DNA of 64,000 nt, taken from NCBI RefSeq assembly GCF_000812865.1, contig NZ_JSYL01000008.1, positions 1-64,000 of the forward strand, in the 5' to 3' direction. Below, one piece after another: positions 42,301 through 51,084 of the stretch (its first letter is position 1; each line of letters opens with the position of its first letter). Both the position numbers and the translations under genes were made by a program. The notes under the pieces are model-generated. The model saw only the letters and a list, made by a program, of their open reading frames with translations, did no database searches and had not been told where the DNA came from. The DNA comes from Kaistella jeonii (GTDB taxonomy: Bacteria > Bacteroidota > Bacteroidia > Flavobacteriales > Weeksellaceae).

Positions 42301-45108
42301 TTAAGCAGTTACAGGTCTTTTTACAGGTGCATCGTCTCGGTCAAAAACTCTGTTGATCACATTGTTCTGATTCTTCTCAAACATTTTGTGACTTCCAGGA
42401 GCTGGCGTTCCACTTGCAACTGCTGCAATAACCTGAATTCCCGTATCTCTAAAATTTCTTAAGATAAAAGTCCAGGCTCCCATATTTTCTGGCTCTTCCT
42501 GAACCCAAAGAAGTTCTTTCCTATTTTTATATTTTGCGAAAATTTCTTCAATTTTATCATTCTGAAGTGGATAAAGTTGCTCGAATCTTACCAAAGCAAT
42601 TGTATCGCAATTCAACTCTTCTTTTTTAGCTAAAAGTTCGTAGTAAATTTTACCTGAACAGAAAACCAGTTTTTCAATTTTATCTGCATTCGCAGCAGCA
42701 TCATCGATGATCGGTTGGAACTGTCCGTTTGCAAAATCTTCCAGCGGAGAAACAACTTTAGGATGACGAAGCAAAGATTTCGGAGTCATTACTATTAATG
42801 GCTTTCTGAAATTCCATTTTAACTGTCTTCTCAGCAAGTGGAAATAATTTGCAGGAGTTGTTGCATTGGCAACCGTCATATTTTCGTTTGCAGCAAGCGT
42901 TAAAAATCTTTCTAATCTTGCGGAAGAATGTTCTGCACCTTGACCTTCAAAACCATGCGGAAGAAGCATTACCAATCCATTCTGAATTTTCCATTTCTCT
43001 TCTGCGGCTACCAAATACTGGTCGATAATAATTTGCGCTCCATTGACAAAATCTCCAAATTGCGCTTCCCAAACCGTTAAAGTTTGTGGAGAAGCCATGG
43101 CATAACCATAATCAAAACCAAGCACTCCATATTCGGAAAGGTGTGAATTGTAAATATCAAAACGGCTCTCGGAAATATGTCTCAACGGAATATATTCTTC
43201 TTCTGTATCTTCTGTTTTAACAACTGCATGACGGTGAGAGAAAGTTCCTCTCTCTACATCTTCACCAGAAATTCTGATATCATTTCCTTCTACCAGCAAA
43301 GTGGCGTAAGCCAACCATTCGCCAAGTGCCCAATCCAAAGAATTGGCTTCGATCATTTTCAAACGGTTATCAAAAAGTCTTGTGATCTTGGAAATGAATT
43401 TTTTGTCTGCAGGCAACGTCGTCATTTTAATGGCGAGTTTTTTTAATTCATCTAAATTAAAACCTGTGTTGACAGGAATCTGCATCGCGTCTTTCGGACT
43501 CAACGGAAAATCAATCCAGTCATCAGACATGAAAATATTCATTGTATTTTTTTCAATTTCCTTTGAAGCATCATAATCCTCATCTAAAAGTTTTTTGAAT
43601 TTAGATTCCATTTCTTTTAGAACCTCATCAGAAACTACACCTTCTTTGATTAATTCTGCTTTATAAATCTCTCTTGGATTTGGGTGTTTTGAAATCGATT
43701 TGTATAAATTTGGTTGGGTAAACCGAGGTTCATCACCTTCATTATGACCGTATTTTCTATAACCCAATAAGTCGATATAAACATCTTTACCAAACTCCGA
43801 ACGGAAATCTGCAGCAAATCTTATCGCGTGAACAACTGCTTCTACATCATCTGCATTTACATGCATCACAGGAGATTCGGTCACTTTTGCGATATCTGTA
43901 CAATAAACAGATGAACGTGCATCAATATAATTGGTGGTAAATGAAACCTGATTATTCACAACAATATGAATCGTTCCACCCGTTTTATAACCTTCCAACG
44001 TCATCATTTGTGCGATCTCATAGACAATTCCCTGTCCGGCAAGAGCACCATCACCATGAATAACGATTGGTAAAACTTTTTTGTAATCTTTGTATTTATG
44101 ATCAACTTTAGCGCGACAGATTCCTTCTACCAAAGCTGCTACAGTTTCTAAGTGTGATGGATTTGGAGTTAAATTAATGATAACTTCTTCACCAGATTCT
44201 GCTTTAATAATTTTGGATGATCCTAAATGGTATTTCACGTCACCGGAAAATACATCTTCTTCAAATTCTTTACCTTCAAACTCAGAAAATATCTGCTTGT
44301 AGGATTTTCCGAAAATATTAGTCAAAACACTTAATCTCCCGCGGTGAGCCATTCCTAACACAACCTCATCAACTCCCAATTGAGAAGAACGGGTGATCAA
44401 CTGGTCTAAAGCTGGAATAAGAGATTCGCCACCTTCTAAAGAAAATCTTTTTTGACCAACAAATTTGGTATGAAGATAATTCTCAAAAGCAACTGCCTGA
44501 TTCAATTTTTCTAAAATCTCCGTTTTTTCCGGAACTGATAGTTTAGGATGATTTTCATTAACGGTGATCCATTCTCTGATGAATTTTTTTTCTGCAACAT
44601 TGTTAATGTGCATATATTCGGTCCCGATCGATTCGCAATAAATCTTTTCAAGATGGATGATCAATTCTTGCAGCGTAGCAGCAGCACCCATTCCTGTTTC
44701 GGTTGCAGAATTAAATTTAGTATTTAGATCGCTTGATGAAAGTCCAAAATTTTCGATATCCAAAGTTGGTTCGTAGTGACGTCTTTCTCTTACAGGATTG
44801 GTATTAGTAAACAAATGACCTCGTTGTCTGTAAGCTTCAATCAAATTAAGAACTTTGAATTCTTTTTGAATGTCATCAGGAATTTGTGCTTTAGAAATAA
44901 TTTGATTCGAAACTGGTGCCGAATTTTGCATTGATGGTGCTGAAATATTTTCCGAATCATCCTCGCTATAATTTTCGAGCGCAAAATCAAATCCCTGAAA
45001 AAATGCTTTCCAGGAAGGCTCTACAGAATCGGGATATTTTAAATATTGCTGATATAAGTCTTCTATTAACTGCGAATGTGCAGCATTCAGGAATGAAAAT
45101 TTGTCCAT
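42301..45108 (-). CDS. sucA: 2-oxoglutarate dehydrogenase E1
   Basis: 935 aa, full length. Thiamine-diphosphate enzyme that decarboxylates 2-oxoglutarate and reduces the lipoyl arm of SucB. N-terminal FLNAAHSQLIEDLYQQYLK, GMAHRGRLSVL, HGDGALAGQGIVYE (ThDP motif GDG...), GHNEGDEPRFTQP and the C-terminal LLPHGFEGQGAEHSS all match. Promoter box TAAATTTG at 45144-45151. Heads the sucA-unknown-sucB operon; the E3 subunit is elsewhere. Confidence 0.96.
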   Translation of the reverse strand: MDKFSFLNAAHSQLIEDLYQQYLKYPDSVEPSWKAFFQGFDFALENYSEDDSENISAPSMQNSAPVSNQIISKAQIPDDIQKEFKVLNLIEAYRQRGHLFTNTNPVRERRHYEPTLDIENFGLSSSDLNTKFNSATETGMGAAATLQELIIHLEKIYCESIGTEYMHINNVAEKKFIREWITVNENHPKLSVPEKTEILEKLNQAVAFENYLHTKFVGQKRFSLEGGESLIPALDQLITRSSQLGVDEVVLGMAHRGRLSVLTNIFGKSYKQIFSEFEGKEFEEDVFSGDVKYHLGSSKIIKAESGEEVIINLTPNPSHLETVAALVEGICRAKVDHKYKDYKKVLPIVIHGDGALAGQGIVYEIAQMMTLEGYKTGGTIHIVVNNQVSFTTNYIDARSSVYCTDIAKVTESPVMHVNADDVEAVVHAIRFAADFRSEFGKDVYIDLLGYRKYGHNEGDEPRFTQPNLYKSISKHPNPREIYKAELIKEGVVSDEVLKEMESKFKKLLDEDYDASKEIEKNTMNIFMSDDWIDFPLSPKDAMQIPVNTGFNLDELKKLAIKMTTLPADKKFISKITRLFDNRLKMIEANSLDWALGEWLAYATLLVEGNDIRISGEDVERGTFSHRHAVVKTEDTEEEYIPLRHISESRFDIYNSHLSEYGVLGFDYGYAMASPQTLTVWEAQFGDFVNGAQIIIDQYLVAAEEKWKIQNGLVMLLPHGFEGQGAEHSSARLERFLTLAANENMTVANATTPANYFHLLRRQLKWNFRKPLIVMTPKSLLRHPKVVSPLEDFANGQFQPIIDDAAANADKIEKLVFCSGKIYYELLAKKEELNCDTIALVRFEQLYPLQNDKIEEIFAKYKNRKELLWVQEEPENMGAWTFILRNFRDTGIQVIAAVASGTPAPGSHKMFEKNQNNVINRVFDRDDAPVKRPVTA

Positions 45109-45143
45109 TTTTTACAGATTAACTCTTTATTTTATTCAAAAGA

Positions 45144-45151
45144 CAAATTTA
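45144..45151 (-). promoter_or_regulatory. -7 promoter box TAAATTTG for sucA
   Basis: TAnnTTTG match on the minus strand, 35 bases before the sucA ATG. Confidence 0.55.
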
Positions 45152-45204
45152 GCAAAAAAAAGTGAGGTAATAAAGCTGAAAGACCTTTAAAAAACTTAAA
45201 AAAA

Positions 45205-46242
45205 TTATCTAAAAACGGGCAATGACAATTTAATTACCGTATTCCCCTCGTCTCGAGGTTCCTCCAAAAAGGTCTGCTGTAATTCTCCACTGCGAAGGGT
45301 ATCTTTTTTTGCTTTGAGAAGTAATTCCTGGATTGATTTTATTCTTCCGGCATAATTTCCGCGGTAATAAATGACGTAATTTTTTGAAGCATTAAGCGTT
45401 CTGAAACTAAAATTATTATCTGAAACTCCAATTCTTTTTGAAAGTGGAATGCCGTAGAAATAAGAAACTTCTTTGTCTTTGAAATTATCTGCATCTGTGA
45501 TTAGTATTGGCTCTCCGTATTCATCGCTTTTCTTCGCCAAATCCATTTTCACATAATTCAGCACTTTGTTGTGATTGATAGTAATATTTTTGAACAGGGC
45601 ATTTTTATCATTTTTGGAATTCACATTAAGTCCTAAGAGTAACTGACCTTCTTGATTCTCCACCATCAAGCTATCGAATTTTATACTTTCACGTTTTTTA
45701 TCTTTATCCACTTTATTACCCAACATACTATACAAATTTTTCATGCTTGTATCAATCTGATCTGCAATATAATCCTCGGTCAGTAAATTCAGAGAACGCT
45801 TTAAAAATGGTTGTTTCGGAGTTTGGATGTACCAAACAATTTTTGTTTTTTCATGATTGGCTATGAATTTCACATCAATCAGATAAGGATTGCTTTGCTT
45901 GCCTTCGAATAAGCGGTATCGCAATGTTTTATTCGGATTTGCATAACGTATAAACAAATCACCGAAAATATTTTCATTTTTTTTATCGTGAAAAGTCATG
46001 GAACTTCCCTGCCCTTCGTATGGCATGAAATATTCAAAAGTCAGTTGATCATTTTGACTAAAGAAAGAATTCCAACTGCTGAAATTCTGTAGATTATTAA
46101 ATTGCGGAAAGACTTTTTCCACAGGATAATTAATTTCTTTTTCGATGGTGAAATTTTTATTTTCTTCCACAAAATACATAGAAACAGCATAAACTGCAAA
46201 GAAAAAAATGATAAGAAGAGTTCCGTATTTTAACCAACGCAT
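45205..46242 (-). CDS. SRPBCC-domain membrane-anchored protein
   Basis: 345 aa from the Met at 46240-46242; the -7 box TATTTTTG (46247-46254) lies between this and an earlier Met at 46257, so the later start is right. One N-terminal membrane helix (about 5-22), then a START/SRPBCC (polyketide cyclase-like) domain (EINYPVEKVFPQFNNLQNF, WNSFF) and a second domain resembling an AraC-type effector-binding (GyrI-like) fold with SYFYGIPLSKRIGV. Probably binds a small hydrophobic ligand in the periplasm; no enzyme motif is visible. Confidence 0.75.
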   Translation of the reverse strand: MRWLKYGTLLIIFFFAVYAVSMYFVEENKNFTIEKEINYPVEKVFPQFNNLQNFSSWNSFFSQNDQLTFEYFMPYEGQGSSMTFHDKKNENIFGDLFIRYANPNKTLRYRLFEGKQSNPYLIDVKFIANHEKTKIVWYIQTPKQPFLKRSLNLLTEDYIADQIDTSMKNLYSMLGNKVDKDKKRESIKFDSLMVENQEGQLLLGLNVNSKNDKNALFKNITINHNKVLNYVKMDLAKKSDEYGEPILITDADNFKDKEVSYFYGIPLSKRIGVSDNNFSFRTLNASKNYVIYYRGNYAGRIKSIQELLLKAKKDTLRSGELQQTFLEEPRDEGNTVIKLSLPVFR

Positions 46243-46246
46243 GGCG

Positions 46247-46254
46247 CAAAAATA
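46247..46254 (-). promoter_or_regulatory. -7 promoter box TATTTTTG for the SRPBCC gene
   Basis: TAnnTTTG match on the minus strand, 4 bases before the chosen ATG; supports that start over the upstream one. Confidence 0.5.
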
Positions 46255-46271
46255 CAAAAACTAGCACAAAA

Positions 46272-46301
46272 AAACACGGCGATAAAAATATTGCCGTGTT
46301 T
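46272..46301 (-). terminator. Terminator after glgC
   Basis: AAACACGGC/GCCGTGTTT 9-bp stem with 12-base loop, T run in the minus direction. Confidence 0.8.
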
Positions 46302-46320
46302 CGTGATCGAATTATTTTAT

Positions 46321-47589
46321 TTAAGGAATTATGGTTCCTGCACCAATCACTGCATTTTTTTTCACTACCACAATTCCGTCTTTGATTGAATGGTTCTCGT
46401 AATCGCCGTCGGGAAGATGTTTCCCACCGATAATGCGAACATTATCACCAATACTACAATTTTTATCGAGAATTGCATTTTCTATATAGCAATATTTTCC
46501 TACACCGAGATTTGGGATTCCATTTTGATCATTGGAAACGATATCTTCGGTATTTTGATAAGAATCTGCTCCCATCATGTAAGTACACATCAAAGTGCTT
46601 CCTTTGTCGACTCTACTACGGTTTCCCACAATAGAATTTTCAATTTTATCTGCCATTACAATACAGCCATCGCCAAAAATAGCTTTGCTTACATATGATC
46701 CTAAAATTTTTGAAGGAGGAAGCATTCTTGCTCTGGTATAAATTGGTGCATTACTGAAAAGATTAAATTTGGGGAAATCTCTCGTTAGATCAATATTAGC
46801 ATCAAAAAAAGATTCAATGGTTCCGATATCTGTCCAATAACCATCATATTGGAAACTTAATGTTTTATAGGTTCCTATGCCGTTCGGAATTAATTCGCCT
46901 CCAAAATCGTCGCCAGGATCTTCTGAAAACATTTTCTTCAATACTGCTTTGCTGAAAACATAAATTCCCATGGAAGCCAGATATTCTTTGCCTTCATTTC
47001 TGCTTTTCTCGGACACTTCTGATTTCCAGTCATTCAGTAAATCATGACTTGGTTTTTCAATAAATGAGGTAATATTTCCGTCATCATCTGATTTTAAAAT
47101 ACCAAAACCAGGCGCATCTTTTGCATTTACAGGAATTGTGGCAATGGTAATATCTGCTTCATTTTTGCAATGGTAATCAATCAGTTCCCGAAAATCCATC
47201 TGATAAAGCTGATCACCGGATAAAATTAAAATATATTCATAGTCATATTTATCAACATGCTTCATAGATTGGCGCACTGCATCTGCTGTTCCTTGATACC
47301 ACTTATCGTTCTCTACGTTCTGTTCTGCGGCTAAAATATCCACGAATCCTCTGCTGAATATATCAAAGTGGTAAGAATTCTTGATGTGAGAATTTAAAGA
47401 GGCTGAATTAAACTGGGTTAAAACTAAAATTTTATTGTAGCCCGAATTTAAACAGTTAGAAATTGGAATATCAACTAATCTGTATTTTCCTGCAATAGGA
47501 ACAGCAGGTTTTGACCGGGAATAGGTTAACGGAAACAGCCGACTTCCTCTTCCACCACCGAGTACGATTGAGATGACATTGGGTTTCAT
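46321..47589 (-). CDS. glgC: Glucose-1-phosphate adenylyltransferase
   Basis: 422 aa, normal length. N-terminal nucleotidyltransferase with VLGGGRGSRLFPLTYSRSKP (pyrophosphorylase loop), LSGDQLYQMDF (metal Asp), and a C-terminal left-handed beta-helix. Makes ADP-glucose for glycogen. No glgA or glgB nearby, so either glycogen genes are elsewhere or it feeds another ADP-glucose use. Single gene upstream of a 216-base gap before the tRNAs, in which I see no feature. Confidence 0.93.
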   Translation of the reverse strand: MKPNVISIVLGGGRGSRLFPLTYSRSKPAVPIAGKYRLVDIPISNCLNSGYNKILVLTQFNSASLNSHIKNSYHFDIFSRGFVDILAAEQNVENDKWYQGTADAVRQSMKHVDKYDYEYILILSGDQLYQMDFRELIDYHCKNEADITIATIPVNAKDAPGFGILKSDDDGNITSFIEKPSHDLLNDWKSEVSEKSRNEGKEYLASMGIYVFSKAVLKKMFSEDPGDDFGGELIPNGIGTYKTLSFQYDGYWTDIGTIESFFDANIDLTRDFPKFNLFSNAPIYTRARMLPPSKILGSYVSKAIFGDGCIVMADKIENSIVGNRSRVDKGSTLMCTYMMGADSYQNTEDIVSNDQNGIPNLGVGKYCYIENAILDKNCSIGDNVRIIGGKHLPDGDYENHSIKDGIVVVKKNAVIGAGTIIP

Positions 47590-47776
47590 ACTTAATATAT
47601 TTTGTTGTTTGGGAGATGTTTGATTTATAACAATATTAGTGTTTTTTACGCACTAAACAAAATTTTATTAAGGGAGAATTATTGATTTAATAGGATTTAA
47701 ATAATGATTGTGAAAGGGAATTGAGAATTAAAAATTATTTGAATTTTGCAATTTTAATTGAAAATAAGGGAAAAAA

Positions 47777-47804
47777 AAGTCTCCCAAATAAATTTGAGAG
47801 ACTT
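47777..47804 (-). terminator. Terminator after the tRNA-Asp pair
   Basis: AAGTCTCCCAAAT/ATTTGAGAGACTT stem (one wobble pair) followed by a T8 run in the minus direction, 1 base beyond the first tRNA 3' end. Confidence 0.8.
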
Positions 47805-47805
47805 G

Positions 47806-47879
47806 CGATCCGGACGGGATTCGAACCCGCGACCTCCGCCGTGACAGGGCGGCATTCTAACCAGCTGAACTACCGGATC
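47806..47879 (-). tRNA. tRNA-Asp (GTC), copy 2 of the tandem
   Basis: 74 nt on the minus strand. Acceptor GATCCGG/CCGGATC with discriminator G, D-arm AGTTCAGCTGGTTAGAAT, anticodon loop CTGTCAC (GTC) in a GCCGC/GCGGC-type stem, T-arm GCGGGTTCGAACCCGT. CCA is not encoded. Identical to the upstream copy. Confidence 0.97.
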
Positions 47880-47911
47880 AATTTTTTGAAAAGTAATTGA
47901 TAAACTTTTTG

Positions 47912-47985
47912 CGATCCGGACGGGATTCGAACCCGCGACCTCCGCCGTGACAGGGCGGCATTCTAACCAGCTGAACTACCGGATC
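47912..47985 (-). tRNA. tRNA-Asp (GTC), copy 1 of the tandem
   Basis: 74 nt, identical in sequence to the copy 32 bases downstream, anticodon GTC, CCA not encoded. Probably one transcript for both. Confidence 0.97.
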
Positions 47986-48067
47986 ATTAGAATAAGAAGT
48001 TATGCTTCTTTTTGGTGAGTGCAAAAATACAACTTTATCCCTATCTACAAAACATTTTCACAAAAAA

Positions 48068-48092
48068 AATGCTTCCTTTTATAGAAAGCATT
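48068..48092 (-). terminator. Terminator after trxA
   Basis: AATGCTTCC/GAAAGCATT arms with wobble pairing, followed by a T8 run on the minus strand. Confidence 0.7.
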
Positions 48093-48112
48093 CATTATCA
48101 CTTGATTATTTT

Positions 48113-48430
48113 TTATAAATGTGCAGATAATTTTTCAGCAATCACTTCTTTCGATGCAACTCCTACGATTTTATCAACTACTTGTCCGCCTTTGAAGATC
48201 AAAATTGTCGGTATATTTCGGATTCCATAGTCTACAGAAACTTGTTGATTATTATCAACATCTACTTTTCCTACGACTGCTTTACCATCAAAATCGGTAG
48301 CAATTTCTTCCACAATTGGTCCCAACATTCTACAAGGTCCACACCAAACTGCCCAAAAATCTACCAATACAGGTTTATCTGAATTCAAAACCATTTCTTG
48401 AAATGATTGATCTGTAATTTCTAATGCCAT
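48113..48430 (-). CDS. trxA: Thioredoxin
   Basis: 105 aa, full family length. WCGPC active site at about 31-35 (DFWAVWCGPCRMLGP), cis-Pro in IRNIPTILIF, and the terminal GVASKEVIAEKL helix. Cytosolic dithiol donor; likely reductant of the APS reductase encoded at 7.6 kb among others. Own promoter box TAAATTTG at 48462-48469. Confidence 0.96.
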   Translation of the reverse strand: MALEITDQSFQEMVLNSDKPVLVDFWAVWCGPCRMLGPIVEEIATDFDGKAVVGKVDVDNNQQVSVDYGIRNIPTILIFKGGQVVDKIVGVASKEVIAEKLSAHL

Positions 48431-48461
48431 TTTATAATATTTTTAAATTAATTTTAAAGTA

Positions 48462-48469
48462 CAAATTTA
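48462..48469 (-). promoter_or_regulatory. -7 promoter box TAAATTTG for trxA
   Basis: TAnnTTTG match on the minus strand, 31 bases before the trxA ATG. Confidence 0.55.
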
Positions 48470-48497
48470 CAATTTTCCCGCTAAGTCAAAAAGTAAA

Positions 48498-49673
48498 TTA
48501 TCTATGCTGAACATTTGTTTTTTCTATATTAAAGGAAGCTGCGATCTCCTTTAAAGCATCAATTAATGAATCAATTTCCTCTTTAGTCGTCAAATGACTA
48601 AAGGAAACACGCAAAGGAGTACAATCTTCCATTTCCTCTTCATCTAAAATCATCATCATCACCATCGAAGGTTTTGAAGCACCCGATGAACAAGCACTTC
48701 CCTGAGAAATTGCGATTCCTTTCATATCAAGCTTAAGACCGATCATTGGATCTTTGAAAGGCAATAAAACGCTCAAAACCGTATATAAACTTGTATTCTC
48801 TTCGGCACTTCTACCGTTGAATTTCACGCCATCAATTTCAGCTAAAAGACGATCTCTCGTGTAATTTTTAATCTCCTTCATGTGAGAAGCATATTGCTCC
48901 ATATGATCCAGAGAAAGTTCTAATGCTTTACCTAAACCTACGATACCGCAAACATTTTCAGTTCCGGCTCTTAAGGATCTTTCCTGCGGTCCACCGGTAA
49001 TAATTCCCTTTAAGCCAGAAGCTTTTCTAACGAACGCAAAACCACTTCCTTTTGGTCCATGAAATTTATGTGCACTGCAAGAGGCGAAGTCTACAGGAAT
49101 TTGAGAGAAATCCATTTCCATGTGCGCCATCGACTGTACCGTGTCTGAATGAAAAAGCACATCATTTAATTTGCACATTTCTGCAACTTTCTTAATATCT
49201 AAAAGGTTCCCGATCTCGTTATTTGCGTGGATTAAAGTGACTAAAGTTTTCTTGTCGGAACTCTTTATCAATTCTTCTAATTTTACTAAATCAAAATCCC
49301 CTTTTTTATCAGGACGAAGATATACTACTTCTACTCCTCGGCGTTTCTTCATATCCAAAACCGTTTCTGCAACGCATTTGTGTTCCATCGGAGATGTGAT
49401 AATTCTTTCAACTCCCAAATGATCTACGCAAGATTTGATAATCATGTTGTTCGATTCGGTTCCGCAAGAAGTGAAAATAATTTCAGCCGGACTTACGTGA
49501 AGATAATCTGCAACCTGTCTTCTTACGTTTTCAATCAAAACTTTAGCATCCTGCCCTAAACTATGCGTTGACGAGGGATTACCGTAATTTGTTTTCATAA
49601 CCTCAACCATCGCATCGATTACTTCTTCAGAAAGTGGCGTTGTAGCCGCATTATCCAAGTAAATTCTTTCCAT
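48498..49673 (-). CDS. Cysteine desulfurase (NifS/IscS class)
   Basis: 391 aa. PLP enzyme: IYLDNAATTP start, FTSCGTESNN, HSDTVQS, SAHKFHGPKGSGF with the Schiff-base Lys, and catalytic Cys in GSACSSGASKPS near residue 326. Class I type loop. Supplies sulfur for Fe-S clusters or tRNA thiolation; no isc/suf scaffold gene is next to it. Read in the same direction as the HAD gene upstream (38-base gap), so possibly the tail of that operon. Confidence 0.92.
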   Translation of the reverse strand: MERIYLDNAATTPLSEEVIDAMVEVMKTNYGNPSSTHSLGQDAKVLIENVRRQVADYLHVSPAEIIFTSCGTESNNMIIKSCVDHLGVERIITSPMEHKCVAETVLDMKKRRGVEVVYLRPDKKGDFDLVKLEELIKSSDKKTLVTLIHANNEIGNLLDIKKVAEMCKLNDVLFHSDTVQSMAHMEMDFSQIPVDFASCSAHKFHGPKGSGFAFVRKASGLKGIITGGPQERSLRAGTENVCGIVGLGKALELSLDHMEQYASHMKEIKNYTRDRLLAEIDGVKFNGRSAEENTSLYTVLSVLLPFKDPMIGLKLDMKGIAISQGSACSSGASKPSMVMMMILDEEEMEDCTPLRVSFSHLTTKEEIDSLIDALKEIAASFNIEKTNVQHR

Positions 49674-49711
49674 TTTTCCTTTCTTTTTTTTAGATTTTTC
49701 TGGCGATAAAA

Positions 49712-50299
49712 TTAGTGAAAAAATTCAAACTGACCTTCATTTGCCCAAGCTAACATTTCTTTATCGCCGGAAGTGTCGCCGAAAGCAATTGTTTTATCGT
49801 ATTTTTTATCACCAATTTCCTCTTTAATTCGATTTACTTTTTCAGCGCCATTGCAGTTTCTACCGATAAAATTTCCGGTGAAAATATCATCTTCAAATTC
49901 AGCTCTAGTCGATAAAAGTTTTATATTAAGTTTCTCAGCAAACGGTTTTACCCAAATATCCAAAGAAGCAGAAACAATATAACTGTCAGTATTTTTCCGG
50001 TCTATATTTTTAATAAATTCTAAGGCATTTTCTCTGAAAAGTTCAGGATCATATTTTTCAAAAAACGCCTGCGATTTCCTCTCAATCTTAGCTTTTCGTT
50101 CTCCTTTTAAGATGGATGAAATAAAACTCTTCTTCACTTTTTCAGCATCTGCAAGTTTTAATTTTAAGAGGACAAAAAGCGGAATATGTTTAATGAACTG
50201 AATATTAAATTTAGAAGGATTATAGAATTTAAGATACATAAACATAGTGTCTTTGTAGGTCAGAGTTCCGTCGAAATCAAATAAATACAGCTTCTTCAT
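49712..50299 (-). CDS. HAD-IB family phosphatase of the pentose-lipid operon
   Basis: 195 aa. SerB-like HAD hydrolase: FDFDGTLTYKD (nucleophile Asp8, acid Asp10), a helical cap (residues about 20-90), VSASLDIWVKPF (motif II Ser), and GDTSGDKEML (metal-binding Asp). Fourth gene of the UbiA-DprE1-DprE2 set. By place it could remove the 5-phosphate from polyprenyl-phosphoryl-5-phosphoribose, the job done in mycobacteria by an unrelated PAP2-type phosphatase. That role is inferred. Confidence 0.8.
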   Translation of the reverse strand: MKKLYLFDFDGTLTYKDTMFMYLKFYNPSKFNIQFIKHIPLFVLLKLKLADAEKVKKSFISSILKGERKAKIERKSQAFFEKYDPELFRENALEFIKNIDRKNTDSYIVSASLDIWVKPFAEKLNIKLLSTRAEFEDDIFTGNFIGRNCNGAEKVNRIKEEIGDKKYDKTIAFGDTSGDKEMLAWANEGQFEFFH

Positions 50300-50338
50300 A
50301 CTTTCTAAATGATCATTAATAATCCACTTGAGGAGTAA

Positions 50339-51064
50339 TTAAAGTTTTAATTTTTTAAAAATAAATTCTGGAATATTTCTGATAATTAACATGATAACAC
50401 TCCAAATCGGTAAAACATAAGCTACGTTTTTTCCAGATTTATATGCTTTGTAAATTCCTTCTGCGGCTTGTTTTGGTGTCGCAGTTAATTTTGGATTCAA
50501 GGGCAATCCTTCGGTCATTTTGGTATCCATAAAACCTGGTTTCACGGTGAGAACATGTACTTTTTTATCGTACAAATAATTTCTTAGACCACTTAAATAA
50601 GCTGTCAAACCAGCTTTTGCGCTTCCATATATAAAGTTACTCTGTCTTCCGCGTTCACCTGCAACTGATGAAAGTACGATCATTGTTCCAGCGCGTTGTC
50701 TTTCCATCTTTGAGGCAAAAAAATTGAGAACAGGAACTAATTTCGCATAATTGATGTCGATAATCAATTCTGTGTTCTTCTGATCATAAAGCCCTTCTTC
50801 TGTTCCTTCTCCTAAATAACCAGTTGCACAGAAAAGTAAATCAGAGTTGATATGATCAAATTTGGTATAATCAATTTCCTTTCTCAAATCCATTTCTATC
50901 ACTTCCGTTTGCTGCAAAAATTTCACATCGATATGTTTCGCGAATTTCTCCGTAGTTTCTGTATTAGATGTAAAAAGATAAATGGTTGAATATTTTTCAT
51001 GAGCTTCTAGCGCTTTTTCAACAAAAGCCTGAGAAATTTCTGAATTGCTGCCGAGAATGATCAT
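50339..51064 (-). CDS. DprE2-like decaprenylphosphoryl-2-keto-ribose reductase (SDR)
   Basis: 241 aa. Short-chain dehydrogenase with start IILGSNSEISQAF (altered glycine loop as in DprE2), catalytic Ser132/133 (VLSSVAGERGRQSNF) and Tyr146/Lys150 (YGSAK). SSVAGER.R.SNF.YGS.KAG and the C-terminal IIRNIPEFIFKKL match what I recall of mycobacterial DprE2, which reduces the 2-keto intermediate to the arabinose form. Lies 20 bases after the DprE1 homolog. Confidence 0.85.
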   Translation of the reverse strand: MIILGSNSEISQAFVEKALEAHEKYSTIYLFTSNTETTEKFAKHIDVKFLQQTEVIEMDLRKEIDYTKFDHINSDLLFCATGYLGEGTEEGLYDQKNTELIIDINYAKLVPVLNFFASKMERQRAGTMIVLSSVAGERGRQSNFIYGSAKAGLTAYLSGLRNYLYDKKVHVLTVKPGFMDTKMTEGLPLNPKLTATPKQAAEGIYKAYKSGKNVAYVLPIWSVIMLIIRNIPEFIFKKLKL

Positions 51065-51084
51065 AGGTGATGGATGATGGATGA

